Shown one piece after another: positions 1 through 6,202 of a DNA stretch of 7,845 bases. Position 1 is the first letter of the stretch, and each line of letters starts with the position of its first letter. This DNA is from JBMCLJ01 sp048615375. GTDB taxonomy: Bacteria; Patescibacteriota; Dojkabacteria; JAOAGR01. Under the pieces are notes generated by a model, which was not told where the DNA came from, made no database searches, and was given only the letters and a program-made list of their open reading frames with translations. The stretch spans positions 1-7,845 of the forward strand of contig JBMCLJ010000065.1 in NCBI GenBank assembly GCA_048615375.1, given 5' to 3'. The position numbers and the translations under genes are program-made.

Positions 1-33
1 TAACTTAACTTTACCTTTTGTTATTCTTGCCAT
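1..33 (-). CDS. rpsD: 30S ribosomal protein S4, N-terminal fragment (runs off window)
   Basis: An ATG at 33-31 opens a frame reading MARITKGKVKL, which continues past the window edge. Bacterial S4 normally begins with Met-Ala-Arg followed by a short basic stretch, and rpsD usually follows rpsK in the alpha operon, so position and first residues both point to S4. Only 11 residues are visible, so the call rests mostly on gene order. The start lies 6 bases after the rpsK stop, with no Shine-Dalgarno sequence but with ATT directly before the ATG. In E. coli S4 is a primary 16S rRNA binder and the repressor of its own operon; whether that holds here cannot be seen. Confidence 0.65.
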   Translation of the reverse strand, partial: MARITKGKVKL

Positions 34-39
34 AATAGA

Positions 40-441
40 TTAGTTTCTAGGTTTCTTACGAGGGCGTGTACCTCCAAACCGTAACGGAGTATTATCTACT
101 AAACTTAAAATCCGATAATTTCCATTACCAAGTTCTTTTACAGTTAACTGCTTTGCTGCTCCTGCACCTTTCAGGAACACATCCACTTCCTGCACATTGT
201 ACTTCGCTATCTTTGTATTAAGGTCATTAGCTGCTCTCTGTCCAGCATAGGGGGTACTCTTTCTTGATCCTTTAAAGCCAACTACACCAGCGCTACTCCA
301 CGCGTGCACCTGACCTACGGTATCAGTAAATGTCAAAAGTGTATTATTATAAGTAGCATTGATGAAAATCTTTCCTTTTGGAATACTTTTCTTTTTTTGC
401 TTCTTGGTTTTCTGAATTTTTGCCTTAGTTGTTTTTGCCAT
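40..441 (-). CDS. rpsK: 30S ribosomal protein S11
   Basis: This 133-residue protein is a clear uS11, a component of the 30S platform near the mRNA exit and the E-site. A basic N-terminal tail (residues 1-24) precedes the conserved core, which contains NATYNNTLLTFTD (28-40), the SSAG..GFKGSRKSTPYAGQ block (49-68) and a C-terminal DNTPLRFGGTRP (116-127) with a basic tail. Length is close to the E. coli protein (129). One key residue differs: aligning the tail with E. coli, where the sequence is PHNGCRP and Asn119 becomes isoaspartate, Gly123 (codon at 75-73) replaces the Asn. The ATG at 441 lies 10 bases after the rpsM TAG; upstream is A-rich without a clear Shine-Dalgarno sequence. The gene sits between rpsM and rpsD as in a typical alpha operon. 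Confidence 0.97.
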   Translation of the reverse strand: MAKTTKAKIQKTKKQKKKSIPKGKIFINATYNNTLLTFTDTVGQVHAWSSAGVVGFKGSRKSTPYAGQRAANDLNTKIAKYNVQEVDVFLKGAGAAKQLTVKELGNGNYRILSLVDNTPLRFGGTRPRKKPRN

Positions 442-451
442 ACTATATATA

Positions 452-850
452 CTACTTCTTAGCTACTGGTTTGTTTAATCCTCCTACCGCTATCTTCACC
501 TTTCCTTTTCGGGTCCGGGAATTGGAGCGAGTGTTCTGTCCACGAACTGGCAGACCTGCTCTATGCCTCATTCCTCTGTAGGTTTTAATGGTTTTAAGCC
601 GATTAATATCCCGATACAGTTTCTGTCGTAGATCCCCTTCTACCATGTATTCTCCTGATTCAACTTCAATACGAATTTTCCCAAAGTCTTCATCTTCAAT
701 ATCCTTAATTTTACAAGTCGGGTCTATACCTGTTTTTTCTGTTATTTTCTCAGCAGAAGATTTCCCTATTCCATATATCTGTTGTAATCCATAGAGAATA
801 GATTTATTTTGCTGCAATGTGACACCTGCAATTTTTGTATTTGTAGCCAT
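452..850 (-). CDS. rpsM: 30S ribosomal protein S13
   Basis: This 132-residue protein is uS13, which sits in the 30S head, contacts the P-site tRNA and bridges to the large subunit. It shows the helix-two-turn-helix start with the IYGIGKSSA signature (25-33), a central helical region, and the highly conserved YRGMRHRAGLPVRGQNTR block (91-108) followed by a basic tail that would reach toward tRNA. It is somewhat longer than E. coli S13 (118), with a longer acidic middle (about 50-72) and a longer C-terminus (KVKIAVGGLNKPVAKK). The ATG at 850 is 6 bases after the rpmJ stop and is preceded by ATATATT, with no Shine-Dalgarno sequence. It ends in TAG. Confidence 0.97.
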   Translation of the reverse strand: MATNTKIAGVTLQQNKSILYGLQQIYGIGKSSAEKITEKTGIDPTCKIKDIEDEDFGKIRIEVESGEYMVEGDLRQKLYRDINRLKTIKTYRGMRHRAGLPVRGQNTRSNSRTRKGKVKIAVGGLNKPVAKK

Positions 851-856
851 AATATA

Positions 857-1015
857 TTATCGAGATTTCTTAGACTTTTTTACACTTTTCGCAAAGCCTC
901 TCCACTGCCTCTGATTATGTCTTCGATTTCTTGTACAGTAGACATATAGTATGCCCTGTCTTTTTACAGCATAGCAGTGTTCACAACGAACTTTTACACT
1001 TGATCCTGTTTTCAT
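857..1015 (-). CDS. rpmJ: 50S ribosomal protein L36 (zinc-binding form)
   Basis: A 52-residue frame from ATG 1015 to TAA 857 encodes bL36, the smallest 50S protein, which binds 23S rRNA domain VI. The zinc ligands of the classical form are present and correctly spaced: Cys11, Cys14, Cys27 and His33, in CEHC, YVYC and RRHNQRQ. Bacterial L36 is usually 37-38 residues and ends just after the QRQG equivalent; here it continues with a 14-residue basic tail (RGFAKSVKKSKKSR). The gene starts inside infA: the bases ATGA (1015-1012) hold both its start codon and the infA TGA stop, so translation is probably coupled. A purine run GGAAG lies about 15 bases upstream, too far for a good ribosome site. Confidence 0.95.
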   Translation of the reverse strand: MKTGSSVKVRCEHCYAVKRQGILYVYCTRNRRHNQRQWRGFAKSVKKSKKSR

Positions 1016-1236
1016 AGACGTTTAATTATTCTTCCTCTATTTAAATCATATTTGCTTAATTCGATCTTTACCCTGTCGCCATATGCCACCTTAATATATG
1101 CTTTGCGCATTCTGCCAGAGATATATCCTATCAAATCTTTTTTTATACCATTGATTTCTATCTCAATAAGAAACTCTGTCCCGCGCAAACACTCCTTAAC
1201 TTTTCCTTCTAAAATAACTTTATCATTATCGTTCAT
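1012..1236 (-). CDS. infA: Translation initiation factor IF-1
   Basis: This 74-residue protein is IF-1, a single OB-fold (S1-like) domain that binds the 30S A-site during initiation and works with IF-2 and IF-3. The family hallmark is clear in the second half: ISGRMRKAYIKVAYGD (39-54) followed by KIELSKYDLNRGRIIKR (57-73), close to E. coli residue for residue. Length is normal (E. coli 72). The ATG at 1236 is the upstream limit because an in-frame TAG lies three codons before it. An AAGG stands about 12 bases upstream, a distant and weak ribosome site. The gene is the first of a group led by promoter-like sequences at 1257-1348 and overlaps rpmJ by four bases. Confidence 0.97.
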   Translation of the reverse strand: MNDNDKVILEGKVKECLRGTEFLIEIEINGIKKDLIGYISGRMRKAYIKVAYGDRVKIELSKYDLNRGRIIKRL

Positions 1237-1256
1237 GTGTAGCTAAAACCTTGCGA

Positions 1257-1285
1257 ATTATACATAAGAGATACAGAATTAGCAA
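1257..1285 (-). promoter_or_regulatory. Predicted sigma70-type promoter, proximal (P2) for infA operon
   Basis: On the minus strand a TTGCTA (1285-1280) is separated by exactly 17 bases from a perfect TATAAT (1262-1257). The -35 box matches TTGACA at four of six bases and the -10 at six of six. Transcription would start near 1251-1249, leaving only about 13-15 bases before the infA ATG at 1236, so the message would be almost leaderless. This is a sequence match only; the AT-rich background raises the chance of random -10 matches. Confidence 0.6.
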
Positions 1286-1319
1286 ATCTTATCAGACTAT
1301 AAACGCTCTCCTAAAAGAC

Positions 1320-1348
1320 ATTATACTACATACCCACTCACCTACCAA
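1320..1348 (-). promoter_or_regulatory. Predicted sigma70-type promoter, distal (P1) for infA operon
   Basis: A second minus-strand pair lies 63 bases upstream of the first: TTGGTA (1348-1343), 17 bases, then a perfect TATAAT (1325-1320). The match quality is the same as the proximal pair. A start near 1313 would give a leader of about 77 bases. An AGGAGA at about 1309-1304 within that leader has no start codon at a sensible distance. Two equally good pairs in a 139-base gap between map and infA support a real promoter region for the alpha-type operon. Confidence 0.55.
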
Positions 1349-1375
1349 GTATTCACCCAAAACACACGTCCAGTA

Positions 1376-2137
1376 TTATACCACCGTCACTATTTCGGGG
1401 CCATCTTCGGCAATAATTACTGTATGTTCAAACAATCCTGAAAGCACTCGCCTTCCCCTTGTATGCACTACCCAGTTATTTTCTTCAATTTCGTAACTAT
1501 TATCGTCACTCATGACTGATATTGATTCGATGGCAAATACCATGCCCTGCTCTATCGTCATTCCTTCACCATTGTGCATACCTTCACCAGGAATCTCAGG
1601 ATTTTCGTGCAAATTTTTTCCAATACCATGCCCAACAAAGTCTCTCATCAGGCGAAAGTCTTCACCTACAAGTCCATGACGCATAGCTTCTGAAATATCG
1701 CCTATGGAATTCCCGACAATTGCAGCTTGAATACCCTGCATCATAGATGTTTCCGTTTTCTTTACAAAATTCTCTACCTCAGGGGCTACAGGATGAATCA
1801 TAACAGTGTACGACATATCAAGGTTAAATCCTTTATACACAATACCCATGTCTAAACCAAAAATATCCCCTTCACGAAACGCCTTGTTTGTAGCGAATCC
1901 ATGGACTACGACATCGTTTAAATTTGCACATATCGCATACGGAAAACCCTTATAGTGAAGAAATGCAGGCTTAACTTTGTACTTTTTACAAAGAAACCGC
2001 GCATATTTATCTACTTCTATAGAAGTATTACCTTCGACTACAAGCTTTTGCAATTCTGCAAAGATACTGGCTAATATCATGCCTCCTTCACGAATCAATG
2101 CAAGCTGTTCAGGCGTTTTAATCAAATGACTACCCAT
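1376..2137 (-). CDS. map: Methionine aminopeptidase, type I
   Basis: This 253-residue protein is a type I methionine aminopeptidase (M24 'pita-bread' fold), the cytosolic metalloenzyme that removes the initiator methionine from nascent chains. All five metal ligands are present: Asp96 and Asp107 in LDMG and LDMS, His170 in VGHGIG, Glu204 in FAIES, and Glu237 in FEHT; the substrate-binding histidine is His79 in VVVHG. Length matches the family (E. coli 264), and it starts directly at the catalytic domain without the SEC-C type N-terminal extension. The ATG at 2137 follows the secY stop by two bases and has a strong ribosome site, GAGGAA at 2151-2146, lying in the last codons of secY, so coupling to secY is likely. 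In many bacteria adk lies between secY and map; here it does not. Ends in TAA within 1376-1378. Confidence 0.97.
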   Translation of the reverse strand: MGSHLIKTPEQLALIREGGMILASIFAELQKLVVEGNTSIEVDKYARFLCKKYKVKPAFLHYKGFPYAICANLNDVVVHGFATNKAFREGDIFGLDMGIVYKGFNLDMSYTVMIHPVAPEVENFVKKTETSMMQGIQAAIVGNSIGDISEAMRHGLVGEDFRLMRDFVGHGIGKNLHENPEIPGEGMHNGEGMTIEQGMVFAIESISVMSDDNSYEIEENNWVVHTRGRRVLSGLFEHTVIIAEDGPEIVTVV

Positions 2138-2139
2138 CC

Positions 2140-3738
2140 CTACAGTTCCTCAAACTTCTCGTAATTTTTGGTTAATACCAATGCGTCGAGTTGCATCTTT
2201 ATCGCCAGCACCGTCGGTACAACAATAAGTATACTTGTACCTCCAGCGATAAAGTTCTCAATACCGGAAGAAACGTCAGAATTATAAATTCCAAATATGA
2301 ATGGCAGACTTGAGACAAGCGCTATCACTAAACCGCCCCAGAATGTAACTCTTAAAATAGTTTTTGAAAGATATTCAATAGTTTCCTTGCCTGGCCGTAC
2401 GCCTGGTATAAATGTCTTTCTGGATTTCAAATCATTCGCTATATCTTCTGGCTTCATTATGACAGTGATAAAAAACAAACTGAAAAGTACGACGAGAAGA
2501 AAATTAAGCGCGTAATAGTAGAGACTGAATTGCTGGTTTAGCCATCCTTCCGAAGCAAATCGGAGAGCATTCCCGAATGTCGGGAATCGATCCTGAATTT
2601 GCGTTCCAAAAAATCGATATATCACCTGTGGCAAAAGCAGCAATGAAGAGGAAAAGATGATAGGCATAACCCCAGGAGCTAAAATCTTGACAGGAAGGTA
2701 TGAGCTTTCCTCAGTTGTTTTTTGCATTGATCTAATTCGACTTACAAACTTTATTGGAATCTTTCTGAAAGACTCATTGAAAAATGTTATTATAGCAACT
2801 AACTGTAATGAAAGCCCTAGATAAAACCCGAATCTATACTCTATATCGTTTAAACGTGAAGTATACGTTTCCCAGAGAGAAATGGTATCACGTGTAAACT
2901 CCGTGTCTACTTTAAGCACAAATACTACAAATCCCGGGATCGCAATGATCAGTGCAGTGTACAAAAAAGCAAGAGGATATTTTATCAGCTTTGACGTATG
3001 TCTGAATATAAAGAATCCTGCTTTATAAAGGGCGATTAGCAGAGCAATGATTACAATGAACAATAGCATTTCTACCCCAAGCGCAATCCACACTTTCTGA
3101 AGAAAATTAGAAGTGGTAATACCGGCAAATACTTGTGTAATTGAGGTAGGTAGAGAAGCTAAAATTCCTGCTGTAATGATGACTGATATACCACCTCCCT
3201 GTCTTCCACCAAGCCCTTTTTCTGAAATCAATTCCGCGAGCCACACTAAAAGCATGGTTCCACCGGTTAACACGATAATTAATGAAGCAATTCTAAAGGT
3301 AGAAATTGGTTCGATAAGCTCCTGAGAGCGTAATAAAAGATAAATTCCAAATGATTGGAGAGCTGCGAGAGGAACAGTAAGTAACCGTGTCCACTGATTA
3401 ATAATCTTTCGTCCAACTTCTCCCATCTTCTGAAGCTGCTCAATTTTAGGAACTATTGAACCCAGCAGCTGAAATATAACTGAAGCGTTAATGAATGCAA
3501 ATAATCCTACCGAGATTATAGAAAACTGACTGAGAGTTCCTCCTGCAAGCACATTAGCTATATTAAAAAAACCACTTTGCTCACCCCCAAACAGTTCCTG
3601 TAGAGCATCAGCGTTGATACCTGGTGCAGGTACTTTTGCCAGGAGGCGAAAAATAAACAAAAGAATAAGTGTAAAAACCAGTCTCCTGACAATCTCTTTA
3701 TTATTCAGATACGCTTTTAGTTGTTTTAGAAAGTTCAT
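2140..3738 (-). CDS. secY: Preprotein translocase subunit SecY, enlarged
   Basis: SecY is the protein-conducting channel of the inner membrane. Family marks are clear: the N-terminal helix ending at KVPAPGI (35-41), NVLAGGTLSQFS (62-73), the GEVGRKIINQWTR block (106-118), LAELISEKGLG (167-177), the YLPVKILAPGVMPIIFSSSL region (347-366) and the cytosolic C5 loop with FIPGVRPGKET (443-453), whose Arg448 matches the SecA-critical Arg357 of E. coli. At 532 residues it is about 90 longer than E. coli SecY (443). The excess falls around TM6: three hydrophobic stretches (about 216-246, 252-277, 303-320) stand where E. coli has one, with a loop of about 25 residues between the last two, then the C4 loop resumes. 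There is also a small Gly-rich insertion at 177-183. The ATG at 3738 lies 29 bases after the rplO stop, without a Shine-Dalgarno sequence. Ends in TAG. Confidence 0.96.
   Translation of the reverse strand: MNFLKQLKAYLNNKEIVRRLVFTLILLFIFRLLAKVPAPGINADALQELFGGEQSGFFNIANVLAGGTLSQFSIISVGLFAFINASVIFQLLGSIVPKIEQLQKMGEVGRKIINQWTRLLTVPLAALQSFGIYLLLRSQELIEPISTFRIASLIIVLTGGTMLLVWLAELISEKGLGGRQGGGISVIITAGILASLPTSITQVFAGITTSNFLQKVWIALGVEMLLFIVIIALLIALYKAGFFIFRHTSKLIKYPLAFLYTALIIAIPGFVVFVLKVDTEFTRDTISLWETYTSRLNDIEYRFGFYLGLSLQLVAIITFFNESFRKIPIKFVSRIRSMQKTTEESSYLPVKILAPGVMPIIFSSSLLLLPQVIYRFFGTQIQDRFPTFGNALRFASEGWLNQQFSLYYYALNFLLVVLFSLFFITVIMKPEDIANDLKSRKTFIPGVRPGKETIEYLSKTILRVTFWGGLVIALVSSLPFIFGIYNSDVSSGIENFIAGGTSILIVVPTVLAIKMQLDALVLTKNYEKFEEL
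2146..2151 (-). promoter_or_regulatory. Shine-Dalgarno sequence of map, inside secY
   Basis: The minus strand reads GAGGAA, then eight bases, then the map ATG at 2137. It lies in the final Phe-Glu-Glu-Leu codons of secY. It is one of only two convincing ribosome-binding sites in the window and fixes the map start. Confidence 0.75.
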
Positions 3739-3767
3739 CTTGGTTTGATATTGAAACAGGTTTTGTT

Positions 3768-4223
3768 CTATTCTTCAACCTTTCCTCCTGCTGCTACTAT
3801 TCTTTCTTTTAACGCGGCACTGACAGGAATACCTGTTTTCACATGAACCTTACTCAGTTCATATTCCCCGTAGTCAGTCGATCCAACGAGCTTATAGGTT
3901 TTCGCATCCTGGCTGATGACTTGTATCGACTCAACATCAATAGTATATACACCTTTTTCTAATAAGGTTGTAATACGTACAGCAACATGGTGCTTTTTGT
4001 GCATTGCTGACTTTGATCTATTTTCTGCACCACGGAAGCGTGGCAGACGTACTATCAAAGTATTTTTGTCTCCATGAAAGCCTTTCCTGAGATGGTAACC
4101 TGCTCGTGATTTCTGCCCCTTCTGTCCTTTACCAACTGTATGCATGCCTTTTCCTGACCCAGTCCCTCTGCCGATTCTTTTCTTTCTACCTGTTACTATT
4201 TTTTTAGAATGTGTTCGATTCAT
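3768..4223 (-). CDS. rplO: 50S ribosomal protein L15
   Basis: This is uL15, a late-assembling 50S protein that threads a long basic N-terminal arm into 23S rRNA. From the ATG at 4223 it has 151 residues. The arm contains KKRIGRGTGSGKG (14-26) and GKGQKGQKSRAGYHLRKGF (31-49), then RLPRFRG (59-65), and the globular C-terminal half ends in VAAGGKVEE, all as in the family. A TTG two codons upstream (4229-4227) is also in frame and would give 153 residues; I prefer the ATG because neither start has a Shine-Dalgarno sequence. The start lies 11 bases after rpsE, where rpmD (L30) is found in most bacteria. The end is TAG, 29 bases before secY. Confidence 0.96.
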   Translation of the reverse strand: MNRTHSKKIVTGRKKRIGRGTGSGKGMHTVGKGQKGQKSRAGYHLRKGFHGDKNTLIVRLPRFRGAENRSKSAMHKKHHVAVRITTLLEKGVYTIDVESIQVISQDAKTYKLVGSTDYGEYELSKVHVKTGIPVSAALKERIVAAGGKVEE

Positions 4224-4234
4224 ATGCAAATCAA

Positions 4235-4693
4235 TTACTTACTTAATCTTTTTAAAGCGCTCATAACACAGTACGAATTTGTAACCTTGTTACTTGTTCC
4301 GTAAATTTTTGTGTATATATCTTTAATACCAGCAAGCTCAAGTATTGGTCGAATTGCGTTGCTTGCAATAATTCCAGTACCAGGTTTTGCAGGTTTAAAG
4401 AATATCTGCGCACTTTTATACTTTTCCATGGTTTCAAACGGTATTGTTTGATCAACTAATTTTACTTTCACCAAGTTTTTCTTAGCTTTACTTGTTGCTT
4501 TTTCAATAGCTGACCGAGGGTCACCGCCTTTTGATAATGCCAATCCAACTCTTCCTGATTTATCTCCTACTGCTACAACTGCAGTAAACCTCATCTTTTT
4601 ACCACCCTTAACTACCTTGGTTACCCTTCTGGTAAGAAGAGTAGCGCTCTCATAAGCACTATCGTTTTGTTTGTTGTCTTGTTTGTATGCCAT
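4235..4693 (-). CDS. rpsE: 30S ribosomal protein S5
   Basis: This 152-residue protein is uS5, which lies near the mRNA entry channel and affects decoding accuracy. The N-terminal double-stranded-RNA-binding-like domain holds VVKGGKKMRFTAVVAVGD (27-44) and GRVGLALSKGGDPRSAIEKA (47-66); the C-terminal domain holds KPAKPGTGIIASNAIRPILE (100-119), AGIKDIYTKIYGTSN (121-135). In most bacteria the segment after GTGIIA is Gly-Gly; here it is Ser-Asn. The C-terminus is shorter than E. coli (167). The ATG at 4693 is three bases after the rplR TAA, with TAAATT directly before it and no good Shine-Dalgarno sequence. The next gene is rplO rather than rpmD. Confidence 0.97.
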   Translation of the reverse strand: MAYKQDNKQNDSAYESATLLTRRVTKVVKGGKKMRFTAVVAVGDKSGRVGLALSKGGDPRSAIEKATSKAKKNLVKVKLVDQTIPFETMEKYKSAQIFFKPAKPGTGIIASNAIRPILELAGIKDIYTKIYGTSNKVTNSYCVMSALKRLSK

Positions 4694-4696
4694 AAT

Positions 4697-5044
4697 TTAG
4701 AATTCTATTCCATGTTCTCGTAAACTATCAGCTAAGGCTTTTACCCTACCATGAAAACGATACCCTCCTCTGTCAAAAACAACCTTTGTGTACTTTCCTT
4801 TTTCAAGCTTCTTGATCTCTTCTGCAAATGCTTTACCAAGGGCACGTGCTTTCTCAGTTTTAGTTCCTTCAGTATTTTTTAGAGATTTCGTACTCATACC
4901 AGCAAGTGTTCTATTTCCTTCGTCATCTATGAGCTGAACCTGGAGTGATTTATTACTTCGATATACCGATACTCGAGGTCTTTTTAATGTTCCGCTCACT
5001 TTTTTGCGTATTCGTAGATGTCTTTTAGTTCTTTGACTTGCCAT
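4697..5044 (-). CDS. rplR: 50S ribosomal protein L18
   Basis: This 115-residue protein is uL18, which binds 5S rRNA together with L5 and L25-type proteins in the central protuberance. It has the basic N-terminal tail (1-17), RPRVSVYRSNKSLQVQLIDD (22-41) and the very conserved C-terminal VVFDRGGYRFHGRVKALAD (88-106) ending in REHGIEF. Length equals the family norm (E. coli 117). The ATG at 5044 is nine bases after the rplF stop, preceded by AATTAATT with no Shine-Dalgarno sequence. Confidence 0.97.
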   Translation of the reverse strand: MASQRTKRHLRIRKKVSGTLKRPRVSVYRSNKSLQVQLIDDEGNRTLAGMSTKSLKNTEGTKTEKARALGKAFAEEIKKLEKGKYTKVVFDRGGYRFHGRVKALADSLREHGIEF

Positions 5045-5053
5045 AATTAATTA

Positions 5054-5578
5054 TTACGCTCCTTTAATTTCTTTCTTGATTAACTTCTCACCCTGATACT
5101 TAATACCTTTTAATTTGTATGAATCAGGTGGCCTGACTTCTCTTATTTTTGCAGCAATATCACCCACCAGCACCTTGTTAATACCAGATACAGTAATGAC
5201 ATTCTCGTTAACTGAGAACTCAACACCTTCAATCTTACTAATTCTAACGGGATGAGAATAGCCTACATTTAGTACTAAATCACCACCATCAACATTAGCT
5301 CTATATCCAATACCATTGAACTCAAGCTTTTTCTCGACACCCTTTTCAACGCCTGTGATCATGTTCTCCACCAGCTTTCGATAGAGACCCTGGTACTGGG
5401 TACCTCTTCCCTTTACCTGCTCAACAAAAACCTGCCCCTCTTTCTGCACAAATTTAACAGAACCGTTCTGCATGAGCTCTAACTCCCCCTTGGGACCCTT
5501 TACTTTAACGAGCTTCTTATCTACCTCAACAGTAACTCCTTGAGGAACAATTATTTCTTTTTTTCCTAACTTTGACAT
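5054..5578 (-). CDS. rplF: 50S ribosomal protein L6
   Basis: This 174-residue protein is uL6, located near the sarcin-ricin loop at the base of the L7/L12 stalk. It has the two tandem L6 domains: the first begins MSKLGKKEIIVPQGVTVEVD (1-20) with VKVKGPKGEL (24-33), and the second contains EFNGIGYRANVDGGDLVLNV (86-105), GYSHPV (106-111) and the C-terminal RNA-binding motif RPPDSYKLKGIKYQGE (149-164). Length is normal (E. coli 177). The ATG at 5578 is 12 bases after the rpsH stop and is preceded by TTAGATT without a Shine-Dalgarno sequence. Ends in TAA. Confidence 0.97.
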   Translation of the reverse strand: MSKLGKKEIIVPQGVTVEVDKKLVKVKGPKGELELMQNGSVKFVQKEGQVFVEQVKGRGTQYQGLYRKLVENMITGVEKGVEKKLEFNGIGYRANVDGGDLVLNVGYSHPVRISKIEGVEFSVNENVITVSGINKVLVGDIAAKIREVRPPDSYKLKGIKYQGEKLIKKEIKGA

Positions 5579-5590
5579 AATCTAATATAA

Positions 5591-5989
5591 TTACCAGACA
5601 TAAAACAGATATTCACCACCTGCACGATCTTTCCTTGCTTTTTCATCAGAAATAATACCTTGTGAAGTTGATAGTACCGCAATACCTCTACCTCCCTTAA
5701 TCTGCTTTACGTCTTTTACTCCAACGTATTTTCTAAGGCCCGGACGTGAAACTCGTTTCAATTCGTTGATTTTGTATTGATTATCAACCTTGAGATGTAC
5801 GGTAATGTTGCCAGTCTCCTCGTCAATCTCATAACGCCCTAGGAATCCATAATTAGAAAGTATATTGAGAACTTCTAACACAGCCTTTGTATTTATGAGT
5901 GCAACCACTTCTTTTTTTGCATGTATCGCATTACGAAGGCGGGTCAACATGTCCGATATTATATCATTTGTTTGTACATTTTGAGTCAT
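5591..5989 (-). CDS. rpsH: 30S ribosomal protein S8
   Basis: This 132-residue protein is uS8, a primary binder of 16S rRNA helix 21 and an organiser of the 30S central domain. Marks include ISDMLTRLRNA (11-21), SRPGLRKYV (81-89), GGRGIAVLSTSQGIISD (99-115) and the nearly universal C-terminal GGEYLFYVW (124-132). Length is normal (E. coli 130). In E. coli S8 represses the spc operon by binding the mRNA at the rplE start; I could not find that rRNA-like site here. The ATG at 5989 follows the rpsN stop by six bases, in the context ATTATT-ATG without a Shine-Dalgarno sequence. Confidence 0.97.
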   Translation of the reverse strand: MTQNVQTNDIISDMLTRLRNAIHAKKEVVALINTKAVLEVLNILSNYGFLGRYEIDEETGNITVHLKVDNQYKINELKRVSRPGLRKYVGVKDVKQIKGGRGIAVLSTSQGIISDEKARKDRAGGEYLFYVW

Positions 5990-5995
5990 AATAAT

Positions 5996-6190
5996 TTACC
6001 AACTTGATTTTCTAATACCTGGCATTACTGCATCACGAGCATTATTCCTGAAGCATATCCTACACATGTCAAATTCACGCATGTACCCTCGTGGTCTACC
6101 ACATAAAGGACATCTGTTCCTTACTTTTGTCTGAAACTTAGATTTTTTCTTGAGTTTATTGTATTTTACAAGTTTTGATTTTTTCGACAT
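5996..6190 (-). CDS. rpsN: 30S ribosomal protein S14, zinc-binding type (S14 type Z)
   Basis: This 64-residue protein is the short zinc-ribbon form of uS14, a 30S head protein close to the A-site side. The four zinc ligands are Cys27, Cys30 (CPLC), Cys43 and Cys46 (CRIC), followed by FRNNARDAVMPGIRKSSW, the usual C-terminus of the family. The N-terminus (1-20) is basic. Length fits the type Z form (about 61) and not the long zinc-free form (about 100). The ATG at 6190 is 12 bases after the rplE stop and is preceded by AAATTTTTT, with no Shine-Dalgarno sequence. Confidence 0.97.
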   Translation of the reverse strand: MSKKSKLVKYNKLKKKSKFQTKVRNRCPLCGRPRGYMREFDMCRICFRNNARDAVMPGIRKSSW

Positions 6191-6202
6191 AAAAAATTTA
6201 TA

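Noticed and set aside
1012..1015. Possible recoding of TGA as glycine (code 25)
   Set aside because: TGA ends infA right after the normal IF-1 terminus and also ends the methyltransferase at its expected length; reading through infA adds only a few residues with no family support.
1226..1285. Short minus-strand frame starting TTG within the infA leader
   Set aside because: It has no ribosome site at usable distance, would overlap the infA start, and its product shows nothing recognisable.
1237..1330. Possible RNA structure in the infA leader, pairing TAGGAGA with TCTCTTA
   Set aside because: The stem is seven pairs with one G-U and a loop of about 35 bases, and the inner TTAT/ATAA stem has only four pairs. 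That is too weak to call a riboswitch or autoregulatory site.
1375..1380. A third TATAAT on the minus strand at the map stop codon
   Set aside because: No acceptable -35 hexamer lies 16-18 bases upstream, so it is probably a chance match in AT-rich DNA.
1251..1496. Plus-strand open frame across the map-infA gap
   Set aside because: It covers the promoter region and the 3' end of map on the opposite strand, with no ribosome site or recognisable sequence.
4261..4455. Second minus-strand open frame inside rpsE
   Set aside because: It is an alternate frame fully inside a certain S5 gene, without a start signal or family resemblance.
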